Assembly: GCA_963705525.1 (NCBI GenBank)
Contig: CAVPJW010000003.1
Location: 434,001-498,000 of the forward strand
DNA length: 64,000 nucleotides
Source: CAVPJW01 sp963705525
Lineage (GTDB): Bacteria > Acidobacteriota > Vicinamibacteria > Vicinamibacterales > CAVPJW01
Direction of reading: 5' to 3'
Positions 7,997 through 16,211 of this stretch are shown here, piece by piece. The position numbers and the translations under genes were made by a program. A model generated the notes under the pieces. It was not told where the DNA came from, did no database searches, and was given only the letters and a program-made list of their open reading frames with translations. Within the stretch, counting starts at the first letter, position 1; every line of letters begins with the position of its first letter.

Positions 7997-8716
7997 CTAC
8001 TCGCTCTGGCCGAGGCGCGACTTCGCTGCAATGAGCTTTTCGACGGTCTGCTTCACGGCTGTCTCGGTGGCCTCGCCGAGGATCGTTTCGCGGAAGTCGG
8101 ACGACCCCATCTCCACGCTGCCGAACCCGCCGGCGCCGCCGCCACCTCCGCCGCCGAGCAGGAGGCCGCTCCGGCTCGAGATGCCTTCGCCTTTGGCGCT
8201 CGCCAGAATCTCACCGGTCGTGGTGTCGATCACGCGGGCCGTAATGGCGACGTTGGCCTTGCCCTTGGACGTGCCAATCTTGCCGAGGCCAAATTTGCCG
8301 CCGCCCCATCCACCGCCGCCGACGCCCGTACTCTTGTTTTCCGTCCCGAACTTCGTGATCGACCCGACGATCAGATACTTGACGCCGAGCGCCTTACCCA
8401 GCTTGGCAACGGCCGCCGCCTCGGGATCGGCGCGATCGCTGTTTGAGAAATTCTGTTCGGCAAGAATCGCGTCGAGGCGCTTGCGCTCGATGACGCGAAA
8501 ACTGCCGTCGTTGACGAGCTCATCGACGATCATGTCGGAGATGCCCTTGCCGATGTCCCATGTGCCTTCCCACCAATGTTGGACCGTCCCGTAGTCAAAA
8601 TCCATCAACGCTACAGTTGGCCGGCTCGAATTCTGAGCCAGCGCGGGAGCGCTCGTGAATCCAATGCCACCCACGAGCGCCAGGACGACAGTCGTCAACA
8701 CGATCATTCTGCGCAT
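7997..8716 (-). CDS. CsgG-family secreted protein
   Basis: 239 residues. The start at 8716 is supported by GGAGG a few bases upstream and begins a signal peptide (MIVLTTVVLALVGGIGFTSAPALA). RPTVALMDFDYG, DMIVDELVNDGSFRVIERKRLDAILAEQ and GVKYLIVGSITKFG match the CsgG/curli-assembly fold. ANVAITARVIDTTTGEILASA is the matching later strand pair. There is no lipobox cysteine, so it is probably a soluble periplasmic member. Two glycine-rich stretches (about residues 134-145 and 188-199) are unusual inserts. No curli genes are nearby, so the role is open. Confidence 0.8.
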   Translation of the reverse strand: MRRMIVLTTVVLALVGGIGFTSAPALAQNSSRPTVALMDFDYGTVQHWWEGTWDIGKGISDMIVDELVNDGSFRVIERKRLDAILAEQNFSNSDRADPEAAAVAKLGKALGVKYLIVGSITKFGTENKSTGVGGGGWGGGKFGLGKIGTSKGKANVAITARVIDTTTGEILASAKGEGISSRSGLLLGGGGGGGAGGFGSVEMGSSDFRETILGEATETAVKQTVEKLIAAKSRLGQSE

Positions 8717-9011
8717 AGAGCCTCCAACAGGCTTCCAGACACCAAGAGATTCTTCGGCCCAGTGTACGTCATATCGACCTTTCCGAAGCCTTCCACAGGG
8801 TGCGCCAGGCCGCTGGTCAGGCTGTGCAGGACCGCGCACGACGGCGGTTGGTCACGCGTGCCCGTCAGCCACAGGCTCGCATTCCCTCCAGTACGGCATT
8901 GTGTTGCTCACCTGACGCGATCACTTAGAATGGGTCAGGCATACCGAGTTCAATTTTCCGGGCAGTCCGCGGCATGGTTGACGACCGCGCGGCGCCCTCA
9001 AATGGTGGCGC

Positions 9012-9639
9012 ATGAAGGTAACTCCCAGGAAACCGCTTCCGCCCCCAGCCAAGGGTCCGAGCAAGGCCCTGCTGGGCGTGGCTTCTCTCATCTTTATCGC
9101 AGCTCTGGCCTATGTCCTCGTCCCAGGGGCCTCAACCGAGACCGGCAATACCGCAGCGACCGCCCAGGTCGCACCGGAGGCGCCGCCGATGGGAGCGGGC
9201 GAGGCCGTTCCCGCCGCGCTGCCGTCGGATCCGCCGCCCACAACGCCGCCGAAGAAGGGGGCCAAAGGTCCGCTGCCACCCCTTCCGATCGACAGCTACC
9301 CGGCCCCGCGGCCGCCCGACGTCATTCGTGCCGCCTATGAATTCGCGGCCCGCCACCCGGAAGTGCTGCAGGTACGTGCCCTGCTTCTGCGGCTGTGAAC
9401 ACATCGGCCATCAGGGCAACGACGACTGCTTCGTCGCCCAGCGCGATGCCGACGGCAACGTCACCTGGGATCCCCACGGCCTCAGTTGCACGATCTGCGT
9501 CGACGTCGCGCACGACGCCATGCTGATGAAGGCCTCCGGCGCCAGCGTCGCGGATATCCGCATGGCGATCGAGCGGAAGTATGGCGCCAGGTTCCCCACG
9601 AAGACGGTTACCCCGGCGCCTCCCGCCGACATGCCCTGA
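9012..9639 (+). pseudogene. PCYCGC-motif membrane-anchored protein, frame broken once
   Basis: The first frame gives an N-terminal anchor (ALLGVASLIFIAALAYVLVPG), a Pro/Ala-rich linker and EFAARHPEVLQ, then runs to an early stop at 9398. From 9373 the next frame continues exactly as the family requires: YVPCFCGCEHIGH, DDCFVAQRD, and CTICVDVAHDAM, ending at 9639. Removing one G from the GG at 9371-9372 restores a protein of about 208 residues. The family has a PCYCGC signature and further cysteines suggestive of metal or redox binding, but the function is unknown. It precedes the hybrid histidine kinase by 9 bases. Confidence 0.8.
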
Positions 9640-9648
9640 GTCGCTGAT

Positions 9649-11202
9649 GTGACTCGACGGCCCGCCGGCGCCATCGGCATTCAGGAGCCACGTGGCGAGG
9701 CGTTTGCCCGGCTGTTCGAAGCGGTTCACGAAGGCGTCTACATCGGCACGGTCCGACCCGACGACACGCTGACGCTGGCCGCCAATCCACATCTCAAGCT
9801 GATCTTCGGCTGCTCACCGGAAACCCCGGAAGCGGAGGTGCAGCCGTTCAACCCCGAACGCTTTGGCGATCCGAGCGCTCGCCAGGCGTTTCTTGAGCGA
9901 TTGAAGACCGACGGCGTCGTAACGGACTACTTGTTGCGACTTCGGCGCCTCGATGGCTCCGCGATCTGGGTGGAAGTCACGGCTCACACCGAGCCGGCTG
10001 ACGCTGACGGCGGCATGCGGATCGAAGCGCTGGTGCGCGACGTGAGCGAGCGAAAGAAGCTCGACGACCAGAAACGCGATCTCTACCACCAGCTTCTGCA
10101 AGCCGAAAAGCTCGCGGCGCTCGGACAGACGATCTCCGGTGTGGCCCACGAGCTGAACAATCCGCTGGCGACAATCCTGACCTGGGCCGAGCGTCTCTCG
10201 CAGCGTCCGGCAGACGAGGCGATCAAGCGTGGACTGGAAACCATCCTGAGCGAGTCGGAGCGCGCCGCCAAGATTGTGCGCAACCTGTTGACGTTTGCCC
10301 GCAAGCGCCAGACCACGCGCGCGATGGTGGACATCAACCAGGTGCTTCGCGAAACACTCGCGCTTCGCGCCTACGAACAACGCGTCACGAACATCACGGT
10401 CATCGATGCGCTGTCGGAAGGCTTGCCTCAGGTGTTCGCCGACCCTTATCAGATTCAGCAGGTCCTGCTGAACCTGATCATCAACGCCGAGCAGGCCATG
10501 CTCTCGGCCAACGGCCGCGGCACACTCGTCGTCAGGAGCTGGTACGACGCCGAGGGAGACGCGGTCGTTCTCGAAATCAACGACGACGGGCCTGGCATTC
10601 CGTCGGAAGTCCAGCCAAAGATTTTCGACCCATTCTTCACGACGAAGGAAGTGGGCAAGGGTACCGGACTCGGCCTCACCGTGGTGTACGCCATCGTCCA
10701 GGAACACGGAGGGCGGATCAGGCTGGAGTCGCGGCCAGGCGAGGGTGCGTCGTTCGTGGTGGAGCTGCCGGCAAGCGGCCAGAAGCTCCGATCGAAGGAC
10801 CTCGCCGTGTCAGAGCTCGGTCTCGAGGCCCTGGCCGGATCGACGGTGCTGGTCGTCGAAGACGAGCCCGCTCTGGCGGAAGCAGTCGGGGAAGCCCTGC
10901 GCGACGCCGGGTTCGTCGTGGATCGTGCAGCAGATGGGGAGGACGCGCTCCTGCAGGCGCGCGCCCGCCACTACGACCTCATCGTCTGCGATCTGAAGAT
11001 GCCGCGGGTAGACGGTATGCAATTCTATCGGGCGATTGCCGCCGCGACGCCTGCTCTCGCACAGCGCGTCATCTTCGTGACCGGCGACGTCGCCGGCACA
11101 GACGCCGAGCGCTTCTTGGAAGAGAGCGGTTGCCGCTGGCTCGCCAAGCCATTCCGGCTCGGCGACTTGCTGCGCGCGGCCAGAGACGTCGTGCTCCGAT
11201 AA
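9649..11202 (+). CDS. Hybrid sensor histidine kinase (PAS-HisKA-HATPase-REC)
   Basis: 517 residues, soluble. A PAS domain (about 15-135) is followed by HisKA with the phospho-acceptor His in GVAHELNNP, then a HATPase domain with the N box (NLIINAEQAM), G1 (DDGPGI), F box (FDPFFTTK) and G2 (GTGLGL). A C-terminal receiver holds acidic DE in VVEDEPAL, the acceptor Asp in VCDLKMP and Lys in AKPF. The GTG at 9649 is chosen because an ATG three bases earlier runs into a stop. No transmembrane segment was seen, so the signal may come from the cytoplasm or the preceding PCYCGC protein; that link rests on adjacency alone. The end overlaps the opposing sigma factor gene by 178 bases. Confidence 0.92.
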   Translation: MTRRPAGAIGIQEPRGEAFARLFEAVHEGVYIGTVRPDDTLTLAANPHLKLIFGCSPETPEAEVQPFNPERFGDPSARQAFLERLKTDGVVTDYLLRLRRLDGSAIWVEVTAHTEPADADGGMRIEALVRDVSERKKLDDQKRDLYHQLLQAEKLAALGQTISGVAHELNNPLATILTWAERLSQRPADEAIKRGLETILSESERAAKIVRNLLTFARKRQTTRAMVDINQVLRETLALRAYEQRVTNITVIDALSEGLPQVFADPYQIQQVLLNLIINAEQAMLSANGRGTLVVRSWYDAEGDAVVLEINDDGPGIPSEVQPKIFDPFFTTKEVGKGTGLGLTVVYAIVQEHGGRIRLESRPGEGASFVVELPASGQKLRSKDLAVSELGLEALAGSTVLVVEDEPALAEAVGEALRDAGFVVDRAADGEDALLQARARHYDLIVCDLKMPRVDGMQFYRAIAAATPALAQRVIFVTGDVAGTDAERFLEESGCRWLAKPFRLGDLLRAARDVVLR

Positions 11203-12077
11203 GGCACGACCACAGCCGTCGTCGCCTGATCGCGGAGTGTGGCGCTCGCCACCATGTCGGTCTCGTTGAGAACGGCCGGAGGCGTCGCGATCTTGATCGC
11301 CTTCGGTTTCTGCTGGAACGCCAGCACGGCGGCCTTGATGGCGGCAGCCGCTTCCGCCGGCGCGTAGTCGGTTCCCAGCGCCTGACGCAGCCGCCGAATG
11401 GCGCGCGCGTGCAGCTGCGATACTCTGGATTCGTTGACGCCGATCTCGGTGCCAATCTCCTTCATGGTGACATCGCCGTAGTAGTAGAGCGCGATCACCT
11501 TGCGTTCGCGCGCCGGAAGCGAGGCGATCGCCTGACGCACGCGCTCGCGCACCTGCATGCGCTCGAAGGCCAGATCCGGTCTCTCGGGCTCCGAGGGCAC
11601 GAGGGCCGGCGGCAGGCAGGCTTCATTGATATTGTCACCCGTCGCGAGCGGCGACGTGGATTCGATCGTGTGGATACGGACGATGGTGCGTTCAAGCCGC
11701 TTTTCGTCGGAGCCGACTCTCGCGGCGAGATCGGCGATTGAAGGCTCGTACCCAAGCTCGCGTCGGAGAGCCTCGCGCGCGGCTTCCAGTTCGCGCCGTT
11801 GACGGCGGACGCCGCGCGGCCAGGCGTCGCGCCTGAGCGCATCGATCATCGCGCCGCGGATTCGCCGTTCGGCGAACGTCTCGAATTTGATGCCGCGGTC
11901 CTCGTCGAACCGGCGCGCCGCGTCGATCAGGCCGATGACCCCATCCTGCACGAGGTCGCCCAAATCGATGGAATGCGGCATGGAGCCGGCCATGCGACGA
12001 GCCAGGGCCTCGACGAACGGAAGCCCGGCAACAATTCGACGGCTCTTACTGGCGGGTAGCGGGTGAACAGCGGCCAT
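11025..12077 (-). CDS. FliA/WhiG-family RNA polymerase sigma factor with long C-terminal tail
   Basis: 350 residues. Sigma region 2 is clear (DLVQDGVIGLIDAARRFDEDRGIKFETFAERRIRGAMIDALRR), region 3 follows (ELGYEPSIADLAARVG), and region 4 has ERKVIALYYYGDVTMKEIGTEIGVNESRVSQLHARAIRRLR. Family members normally end near residue 245; here about 100 more residues follow, and the last part is antisense to the kinase receiver domain. A frame break or true read-through tail are both possible. AAGGAG sits at a good distance before ATG 12077. No flagellar genes are present, so the regulon is unknown. Confidence 0.88.
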   Translation of the reverse strand: MAAVHPLPASKSRRIVAGLPFVEALARRMAGSMPHSIDLGDLVQDGVIGLIDAARRFDEDRGIKFETFAERRIRGAMIDALRRDAWPRGVRRQRRELEAAREALRRELGYEPSIADLAARVGSDEKRLERTIVRIHTIESTSPLATGDNINEACLPPALVPSEPERPDLAFERMQVRERVRQAIASLPARERKVIALYYYGDVTMKEIGTEIGVNESRVSQLHARAIRRLRQALGTDYAPAEAAAAIKAAVLAFQQKPKAIKIATPPAVLNETDMVASATLRDQATTAVVVPYRSTTSLAARSKSPSRNGLASQRQPLSSKKRSASVPATSPVTKMTRCARAGVAAAIAR

Positions 12078-12399
12078 GGGTTCTCCTTGTGAACCTGAAA
12101 CAGCCGGGCTTCTCGGCCCGCCCCCTCCAAAGGCAATCGAGGTACCAGTAACTCAGCCGCGCTTGCCCTCCAGCAGTCCTCGTAGTGGTGTTCCGAAGTA
12201 AGTGTTCGATTATCAGGCACTTAAAACGAGACACCCCGCGCTAATCGACCCGCGGGAAGGCCGATATCGATTTCGTGATCGTCAAGAGCTTGACGTTTTT
12301 CGACTCATGAGCGCCAAGGTCTTGACGCTCTCAATTACAATTTTGATGGATTTCTTACAGTATTGATGGGGTAGCGAGCCCGGTCAGGGGCTCCAAGGG
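12078..12399. other. Gene-free stretch upstream of the sigma factor gene
   Basis: About 320 bases between the sigma factor start and the stop of the small DHp protein. It is visibly more AT-rich from 12180 to 12370. It holds a palindrome built on CTTGACG and a second copy of that half-site (listed separately). No RNA gene or short coding frame was convincing. Confidence 0.6.
12280..12327. promoter_or_regulatory. Possible operator: CGTCAAG-AG-CTTGACG palindrome plus a third half-site
   Basis: CGTCAAGAGCTTGACG at 12280-12295 is a 7-bp inverted repeat with a 2-base centre. CTTGACG recurs at 12321-12327, 32 bases after the CTTGACG arm, close to three helical turns. This spacing suits a dimeric regulator. 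The half-site also resembles a -35 box, so a promoter role is an alternative. Confidence 0.35.
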
Positions 12400-12666
12400 T
12401 TACGACGAGGCGTCCGGTGTGCGCTCGGGGTGGGCGCCAAGGAGCAGTCGGATCTCCTTGGCGGTCCCCATGGCTTCCAAGGCGCTCGACACCACCTGTG
12501 ATGCCCGCGCGCGGTTGACCTCGTCAGCGGCCTTCGCTTCGATCAGCTCGGCGTGCGCCAGGATGATGCCCAGCTGGTTATTGAGCCGGTGGAAGAGGAG
12601 CCTGAGACTTTCCGGCTCGTGCATGTGCCTCCGCTCCAGCAGTTCGTCAGCCGAAATGCGAACCAT
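12400..12666 (-). CDS. Small protein resembling a stand-alone histidine-kinase DHp helix pair
   Basis: 88 residues, with no membrane segment. Residues about 20-75 read LRLLFHRLNNQLGIILAHAELIE and then ASQVVSSALEAMGTAKEIRLLL. The H-x-L-N-N-x-L pattern with I-x-x-x-x-E copies the phospho-acceptor helix of HisKA domains, and the second helix fits the DHp partner helix. No ATPase domain follows. It could be a phosphotransfer or dimerisation module, but this is inference from pattern only. It starts 9 bases after the HTH gene ends, so the two form an operon. Confidence 0.6.
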   Translation of the reverse strand: MVRISADELLERRHMHEPESLRLLFHRLNNQLGIILAHAELIEAKAADEVNRARASQVVSSALEAMGTAKEIRLLLGAHPERTPDASS

Positions 12667-12675
12667 GGCGCGGTA

Positions 12676-12900
12676 TCAGACCTGGTGTCCCCGGGGCTCC
12701 AGCGTCGCGCCTTTCGAAGGATACGAGGTCGGTTGCCGGTCCGGCGTGCGCCACAACGTGTCGATGAAGATCCGGACCGAACCGCCGGCAGTGCGCACGT
12801 ACTCGATTTTGCCGCTGCCGATCCAGTTGTAGATGGTCCGACGGCTTACGCCGACGAGCTCGCACGCCTTCATGATAGAAATCGTCTTGCGTTCCTCCAT
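12676..12900 (-). CDS. Excisionase/MerR-type helix-turn-helix DNA-binding protein
   Basis: 74 residues. TISIMKACELVGVSRRTIYNWIGSGKIEYVRTAGG is a typical winged HTH of the excisionase (HTH_17) family, followed by SVRIFIDTLWR, the strand and wing of this fold. No effector domain is present, so it is a small regulator or recombination accessory. It is not next to an integrase. It leads the two-gene unit with the DHp-like protein and is divergent from the sigma-54 response regulator 136 bp away, a natural site for it to act. Confidence 0.8.
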   Translation of the reverse strand: MEERKTISIMKACELVGVSRRTIYNWIGSGKIEYVRTAGGSVRIFIDTLWRTPDRQPTSYPSKGATLEPRGHQV

Positions 12901-13036
12901 CCGGTTTGTGCCCTCCCAAAAATGGTATCGGCAGTACGAGAGTCGTCTGTAGCAGTAGTGGCCTGGCGGGAGCCACCAGGCCTCGAACGGACTTGACGGT
13001 CAGTGGCTGCAGCGTCAAAATGCTGACACCCAATAA

Positions 13037-14425
13037 ATGCCTGAAAACACGGTGCATCTGCTGCTCGTCGAAGACGAGGCTTCGCTCCGCGAAGCGGTCG
13101 CCGAGCGGCTCGGAGAGCACGGTTTCGTTGTCGAACAGGTCGCGACGGGGGAGGAAGCCCTCGATCGGCTTTCAGAATTTGCGTACGACATCCTGGTCAC
13201 CGACATGCGCCTTCCTGGTCTCGATGGCGCGCGTGTGCTCCAGGATGCACGCGAGCGATATCCCGACATCATCAGCATCATCGTCACCGGATACGGAACG
13301 GTGCGCGACGCCGTCGAAGCCATCAAGCGCGGCGCGGCGGATTTCGTCACGAAGCCATTTCAGTTCGACGAACTGCTTCACGCGCTGAACTCGGCGCTCG
13401 AGCAACGCCGGCTTCGATCGGAAAATGCGTACCTTCGATCGCAGCTGGAGGAGCGATACCGCTTCGAAGAGCTCGTCGGGCGCAGCCGCGCCATGCGCGA
13501 TCTGTTTCAGCTGCTCGAAACGGTGGCCGTGACGGGCAGCACGATTCTGATCGCGGGCGAGACCGGCACGGGCAAAGAGCTCGTGGCGCGCGCGATTCAC
13601 CACAACAGCCCGCGGCGTGGTCAGCGGTTCGTTGCGCTCAACTGCGCGGCGATTCCCGAGACGCTTCTCGAGGCCGAGCTCTTCGGACACGTACGAGGCG
13701 CATTCACCGGCGCCGTCGGCACGCGCCAGGGCCGTCTCGAACAGGCGCATCGCGGCACGCTCTTTCTCGATGAGGTCGGGAACATGAGTGTCGCGCTGCA
13801 GACAAAACTGCTGCGCGTGCTTCAGGAGCGGGAGTTCGAGCGTGTCGGCGATGGCAACACGATCAAGGTGGACGTGCGAATCATCGCCGCCACCAACAGC
13901 GACCTCGCCAGGATGGTGGCGGACGGGACGTTCCGCGAAGATTTGTACTATCGACTGCACGTCATCCCGATCAAGCTGCCTCCGCTCAGGGAAAGAAAGG
14001 AAGACATTCCGCTCCTCGTGACCCATTTTCTGGAGAAGTTCAGGAGCGAATCGGGGATCGAACGCCCGGCCCTGACGGTCAGTCAGCAGGCCGTGCGCCA
14101 GCTGATGTCGTATTCCTGGCCCGGAAATGTGCGCCAGCTCGAGAATGCGATCGAACGTGCGGTGGCGCTCAGCGGAGGCCGCACACAGATCGAAGAAGCC
14201 GATCTGCCGCCCGAAGTGCAGAGCGCCGGTACTGGTTCCGTCGTGCCCGACTTCGCCGTACCCGATCAGGGCATCGACTTCGAGGCATTCGTGAACAACA
14301 TCCAGCGCGAGCTGATCCGGCAGTCGCTCGAGCGCACGAGCGGCAACAAGGGCCGCGCAGCCAGACTGCTCAATATGAAGCGCACGACGCTCGTCGAGAA
14401 GCTCAAGCGCCTCGAGCGACCCTGA
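13037..14425 (+). CDS. Sigma-54-dependent response regulator (NtrC family)
   Basis: 462 residues with the full NtrC layout. The receiver has acidic residues in LVEDEASL, the phospho-acceptor in VTDMRLPGLDG and Lys in VTKPF. The AAA+ domain has Walker A GETGTGKEL, the sigma-54 contact loop GAFTGA and Walker B-like GTLFLDEVG. The C-terminal Fis-type HTH reads GNKGRAARLLNMKRTTLVEKL. It activates sigma-54 promoters when phosphorylated. No full cognate kinase is adjacent; the nearest is the hybrid kinase 2 kb away. It is followed within 7 bases by the next small gene. Confidence 0.95.
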   Translation: MPENTVHLLLVEDEASLREAVAERLGEHGFVVEQVATGEEALDRLSEFAYDILVTDMRLPGLDGARVLQDARERYPDIISIIVTGYGTVRDAVEAIKRGAADFVTKPFQFDELLHALNSALEQRRLRSENAYLRSQLEERYRFEELVGRSRAMRDLFQLLETVAVTGSTILIAGETGTGKELVARAIHHNSPRRGQRFVALNCAAIPETLLEAELFGHVRGAFTGAVGTRQGRLEQAHRGTLFLDEVGNMSVALQTKLLRVLQEREFERVGDGNTIKVDVRIIAATNSDLARMVADGTFREDLYYRLHVIPIKLPPLRERKEDIPLLVTHFLEKFRSESGIERPALTVSQQAVRQLMSYSWPGNVRQLENAIERAVALSGGRTQIEEADLPPEVQSAGTGSVVPDFAVPDQGIDFEAFVNNIQRELIRQSLERTSGNKGRAARLLNMKRTTLVEKLKRLERP

Positions 14426-14431
14426 TCGACG

Positions 14432-14692
14432 ATGCCTCCACGCTACGCGTACTGGACGATCGTGATCGACGCCGTGCCGACGGCATTCAGGGCACGCGAG
14501 CGCGAAGAGCTCCTGCCGACGTTGAAGCGGCTCTCCAGGACGTCGCCAGATGCCCATCTGAAGTGGTCCGCATACGGAAGGCTCTGGAATTCTCCCGCCG
14601 AGGCGCATGCCTGGCGGCATCGCGCGAGGCCTCTGACGCGAAAGACGGGCCGCCCGCCTTTGAAGAATGGAAGGCGAGGGCCGACGGGTTGA
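14432..14692 (+). CDS. Small conserved-looking protein of unknown function
   Basis: 86 residues: MPPRYAYWTIVIDAVPTAFRA, then REREELLPTLKRL and a basic tail. The opening YAYWTIV-D-PTAFRA followed by HLKWSAYGRLWNSPAEA looks like an uncharacterised family I believe is recurrent in Acidobacteriota, but I cannot name a function. Its stop and the next start overlap as TGATG, so it is translationally coupled to the Dabb protein. It follows the sigma-54 regulator closely and may be in the same transcript. Confidence 0.55.
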   Translation: MPPRYAYWTIVIDAVPTAFRAREREELLPTLKRLSRTSPDAHLKWSAYGRLWNSPAEAHAWRHRARPLTRKTGRPPLKNGRRGPTG

Positions 14693-15054
14693 TGCTGCAC
14701 CTCGTCCTCTTCCGTCCCAGGCCGGGGCTGACGACCGCCAATCGCCGTGACGTTGCGGCAGCGCTGCACAGGGCGCTCACGGCAATCCCCACGGTGCGCC
14801 AGGCGCGCATCGGCCGCCGCGTAACGCACGGCGCCCAGTACGAGGCCCGAATGCCGGAAGACCTGGAATTTGCGGCTCTGCTGTGGTTCGACGACCTCGC
14901 CGGACTCCAGGCGTACCTCATCCACCCCGCTCACGACCTCCTCAGTGCGACGTTTACCGCGTCGATCGCCGTCGGATTGATGTACGACTACGAGTTGCGG
15001 GACCCGTCAGAGATTGGTGAATGGTTGGAGGCAGATTCCGGATCCCAGGGCTGA
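14692..15054 (+). CDS. Dabb (stress-responsive alpha/beta-barrel) domain protein
   Basis: 120 residues. MLHLVLFRPRPGLT at the start, VRQARIGRRV in the middle, LLWFDDLAGLQAYLIHPAHDLL and a final strand AVGLMYDYE match the dimeric ferredoxin-like Dabb fold. The family is functionally mixed. The start ATG shares a base with the stop of the previous gene (TGATG), which supports it. A palindrome overlaps the stop codon. Confidence 0.8.
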   Translation: MLHLVLFRPRPGLTTANRRDVAAALHRALTAIPTVRQARIGRRVTHGAQYEARMPEDLEFAALLWFDDLAGLQAYLIHPAHDLLSATFTASIAVGLMYDYELRDPSEIGEWLEADSGSQG

Positions 15055-15063
15055 AGCCCTGGG
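15044..15063. repeat. Palindrome CCCAGGGCT-GA-AGCCCTGGG
   Basis: A perfect 9-bp inverted repeat with a 2-base centre that overlaps the Dabb stop codon. There is no T-run after it. Sequences of the form CCCAGGGCT..AGCCCTGGGCTA are, as I recall, dispersed REP-like palindromes in some Acidobacteriota and Planctomycetes, so a repeat family is more likely than a simple terminator. Confidence 0.5.
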
Positions 15064-15110
15064 CTACGTCAGGCGAGATCGTCCCGATCGAATCGAAACC
15101 GAAGTCCGGC

Positions 15111-16211
15111 CTACACCGGCTGCAGCCGATCGTCAGGCGTGCCTTCCGGACGTGCGGTCATGAAGAATGATCCGACGATGTCCTGGAGCTGGCCGATGGT
15201 GTCGGCGGAGTTGACGGCGACGCGCAGATGCGCGCCGTTTTCGAAGCCTTTTGTGTACCAGGAGCACAAGGCTCGAAGCTTGTTGATAACCCACCGTTCC
15301 CGACCCTGAGCGGGTCGTTCTGCCGAGTCGGCACCATCGCCAGGTGCTCGATGGCGGAAACCGCGCGACTCATCGCAGCCTTCGTCGAGGAGCAGCGCGA
15401 TGTAGTCGAGGAGGAACTGGCCTCGTTCGGCCCGCGTCACCGTCCGTGGCACGCGCCGGGCAAGGAGGTCTCCCACCTGCGCAAAAATCCAGGGATTGCG
15501 GAGCACTCCACGACCCACCAGAACCCCGCTCACATTTCCCGCAGCCAGCCGATCGACGATCTGTTCGGGCTCGACGCAGTCGCCGCTCCCCAACACGGGA
15601 ATTCTGACGGACTGAGCGACTTCGGCGATCAGATTCCAGTCGGACCGGCCGCTGTATGACTGCGCTGCGGTCCGCCCATGGACGGTCACGGCGGCTGCGC
15701 CGGCGTCCTCGACCATTTGCGCCAGCTTCGGCGCATTGATTTCTTGGTCGTTCCATCCGGCGCGCATCTTGACCGTCACCGGAATCTTCACCGCGCGCGC
15801 CATCGCGTGAATGATTCGCCGCGCGTGCTCCGGCTCCCGCATCAGACTGCACCCGGCATTGTGCTTCGCGATTTTCGGCACCGGACACCCCATGTTGACG
15901 TCGACGATGTCGGCGCCCATCCCCTCGACGACCTGTGCCGCCGCAGCCATCTTGAACGGGTCGCCGCCGAAGATCTGGATCGAAACGGGACGCTCTTCTT
16001 CGGTGTACTCGGCGTACTCCAGCGTGCGATCGATGCCGCGGACCAGTCCTTCCGAGCTGACCATCTCGCTCACGACCAGGCCGCAGTCGCCGTGGCGTTT
16101 CACGAGGCGGCGAAACGCCGTGTCCGTCATGCCCGCCATGGGCGCAAGGCCACACGGCGACGGCAGCGTGACGTTCTTGATCTGGACGTCAGGCAAGCGT
16201 CGATCGTTCAT
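15111..16211 (-). CDS. dusB: tRNA-dihydrouridine synthase DusB
   Basis: 366 residues of the Dus/NifR3 family, FMN-dependent enzymes that reduce uridine to dihydrouridine in tRNA. Motifs in order: LAPMAGMTDTAFRRL, VDVNMGCPVPKIAKHNAGCSLM (catalytic Cys region), TVKMRAGWND, VTVHGRTAAQSYSG, PVLGSGD and GVLVGRGVLRNPWIF. The C-terminal tRNA-binding domain has RWVINKLRALCSWYTKG. The start at 16211 overlaps the SurA-like gene stop as ATGA. The stretch between the two domains (about residues 285-305) looks less conserved but stays in frame. Confidence 0.93.
   Translation of the reverse strand: MNDRRLPDVQIKNVTLPSPCGLAPMAGMTDTAFRRLVKRHGDCGLVVSEMVSSEGLVRGIDRTLEYAEYTEEERPVSIQIFGGDPFKMAAAAQVVEGMGADIVDVNMGCPVPKIAKHNAGCSLMREPEHARRIIHAMARAVKIPVTVKMRAGWNDQEINAPKLAQMVEDAGAAAVTVHGRTAAQSYSGRSDWNLIAEVAQSVRIPVLGSGDCVEPEQIVDRLAAGNVSGVLVGRGVLRNPWIFAQVGDLLARRVPRTVTRAERGQFLLDYIALLLDEGCDESRGFRHRAPGDGADSAERPAQGRERWVINKLRALCSWYTKGFENGAHLRVAVNSADTIGQLQDIVGSFFMTARPEGTPDDRLQPV

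Noticed and set aside
8100..8160. Apparent GCC-rich repeat block in the CsgG-like gene
   Set aside because: It encodes an in-frame glycine run (GGGGGGGAGG) with mixed codons, so it is a low-complexity protein segment and not a separate DNA repeat.
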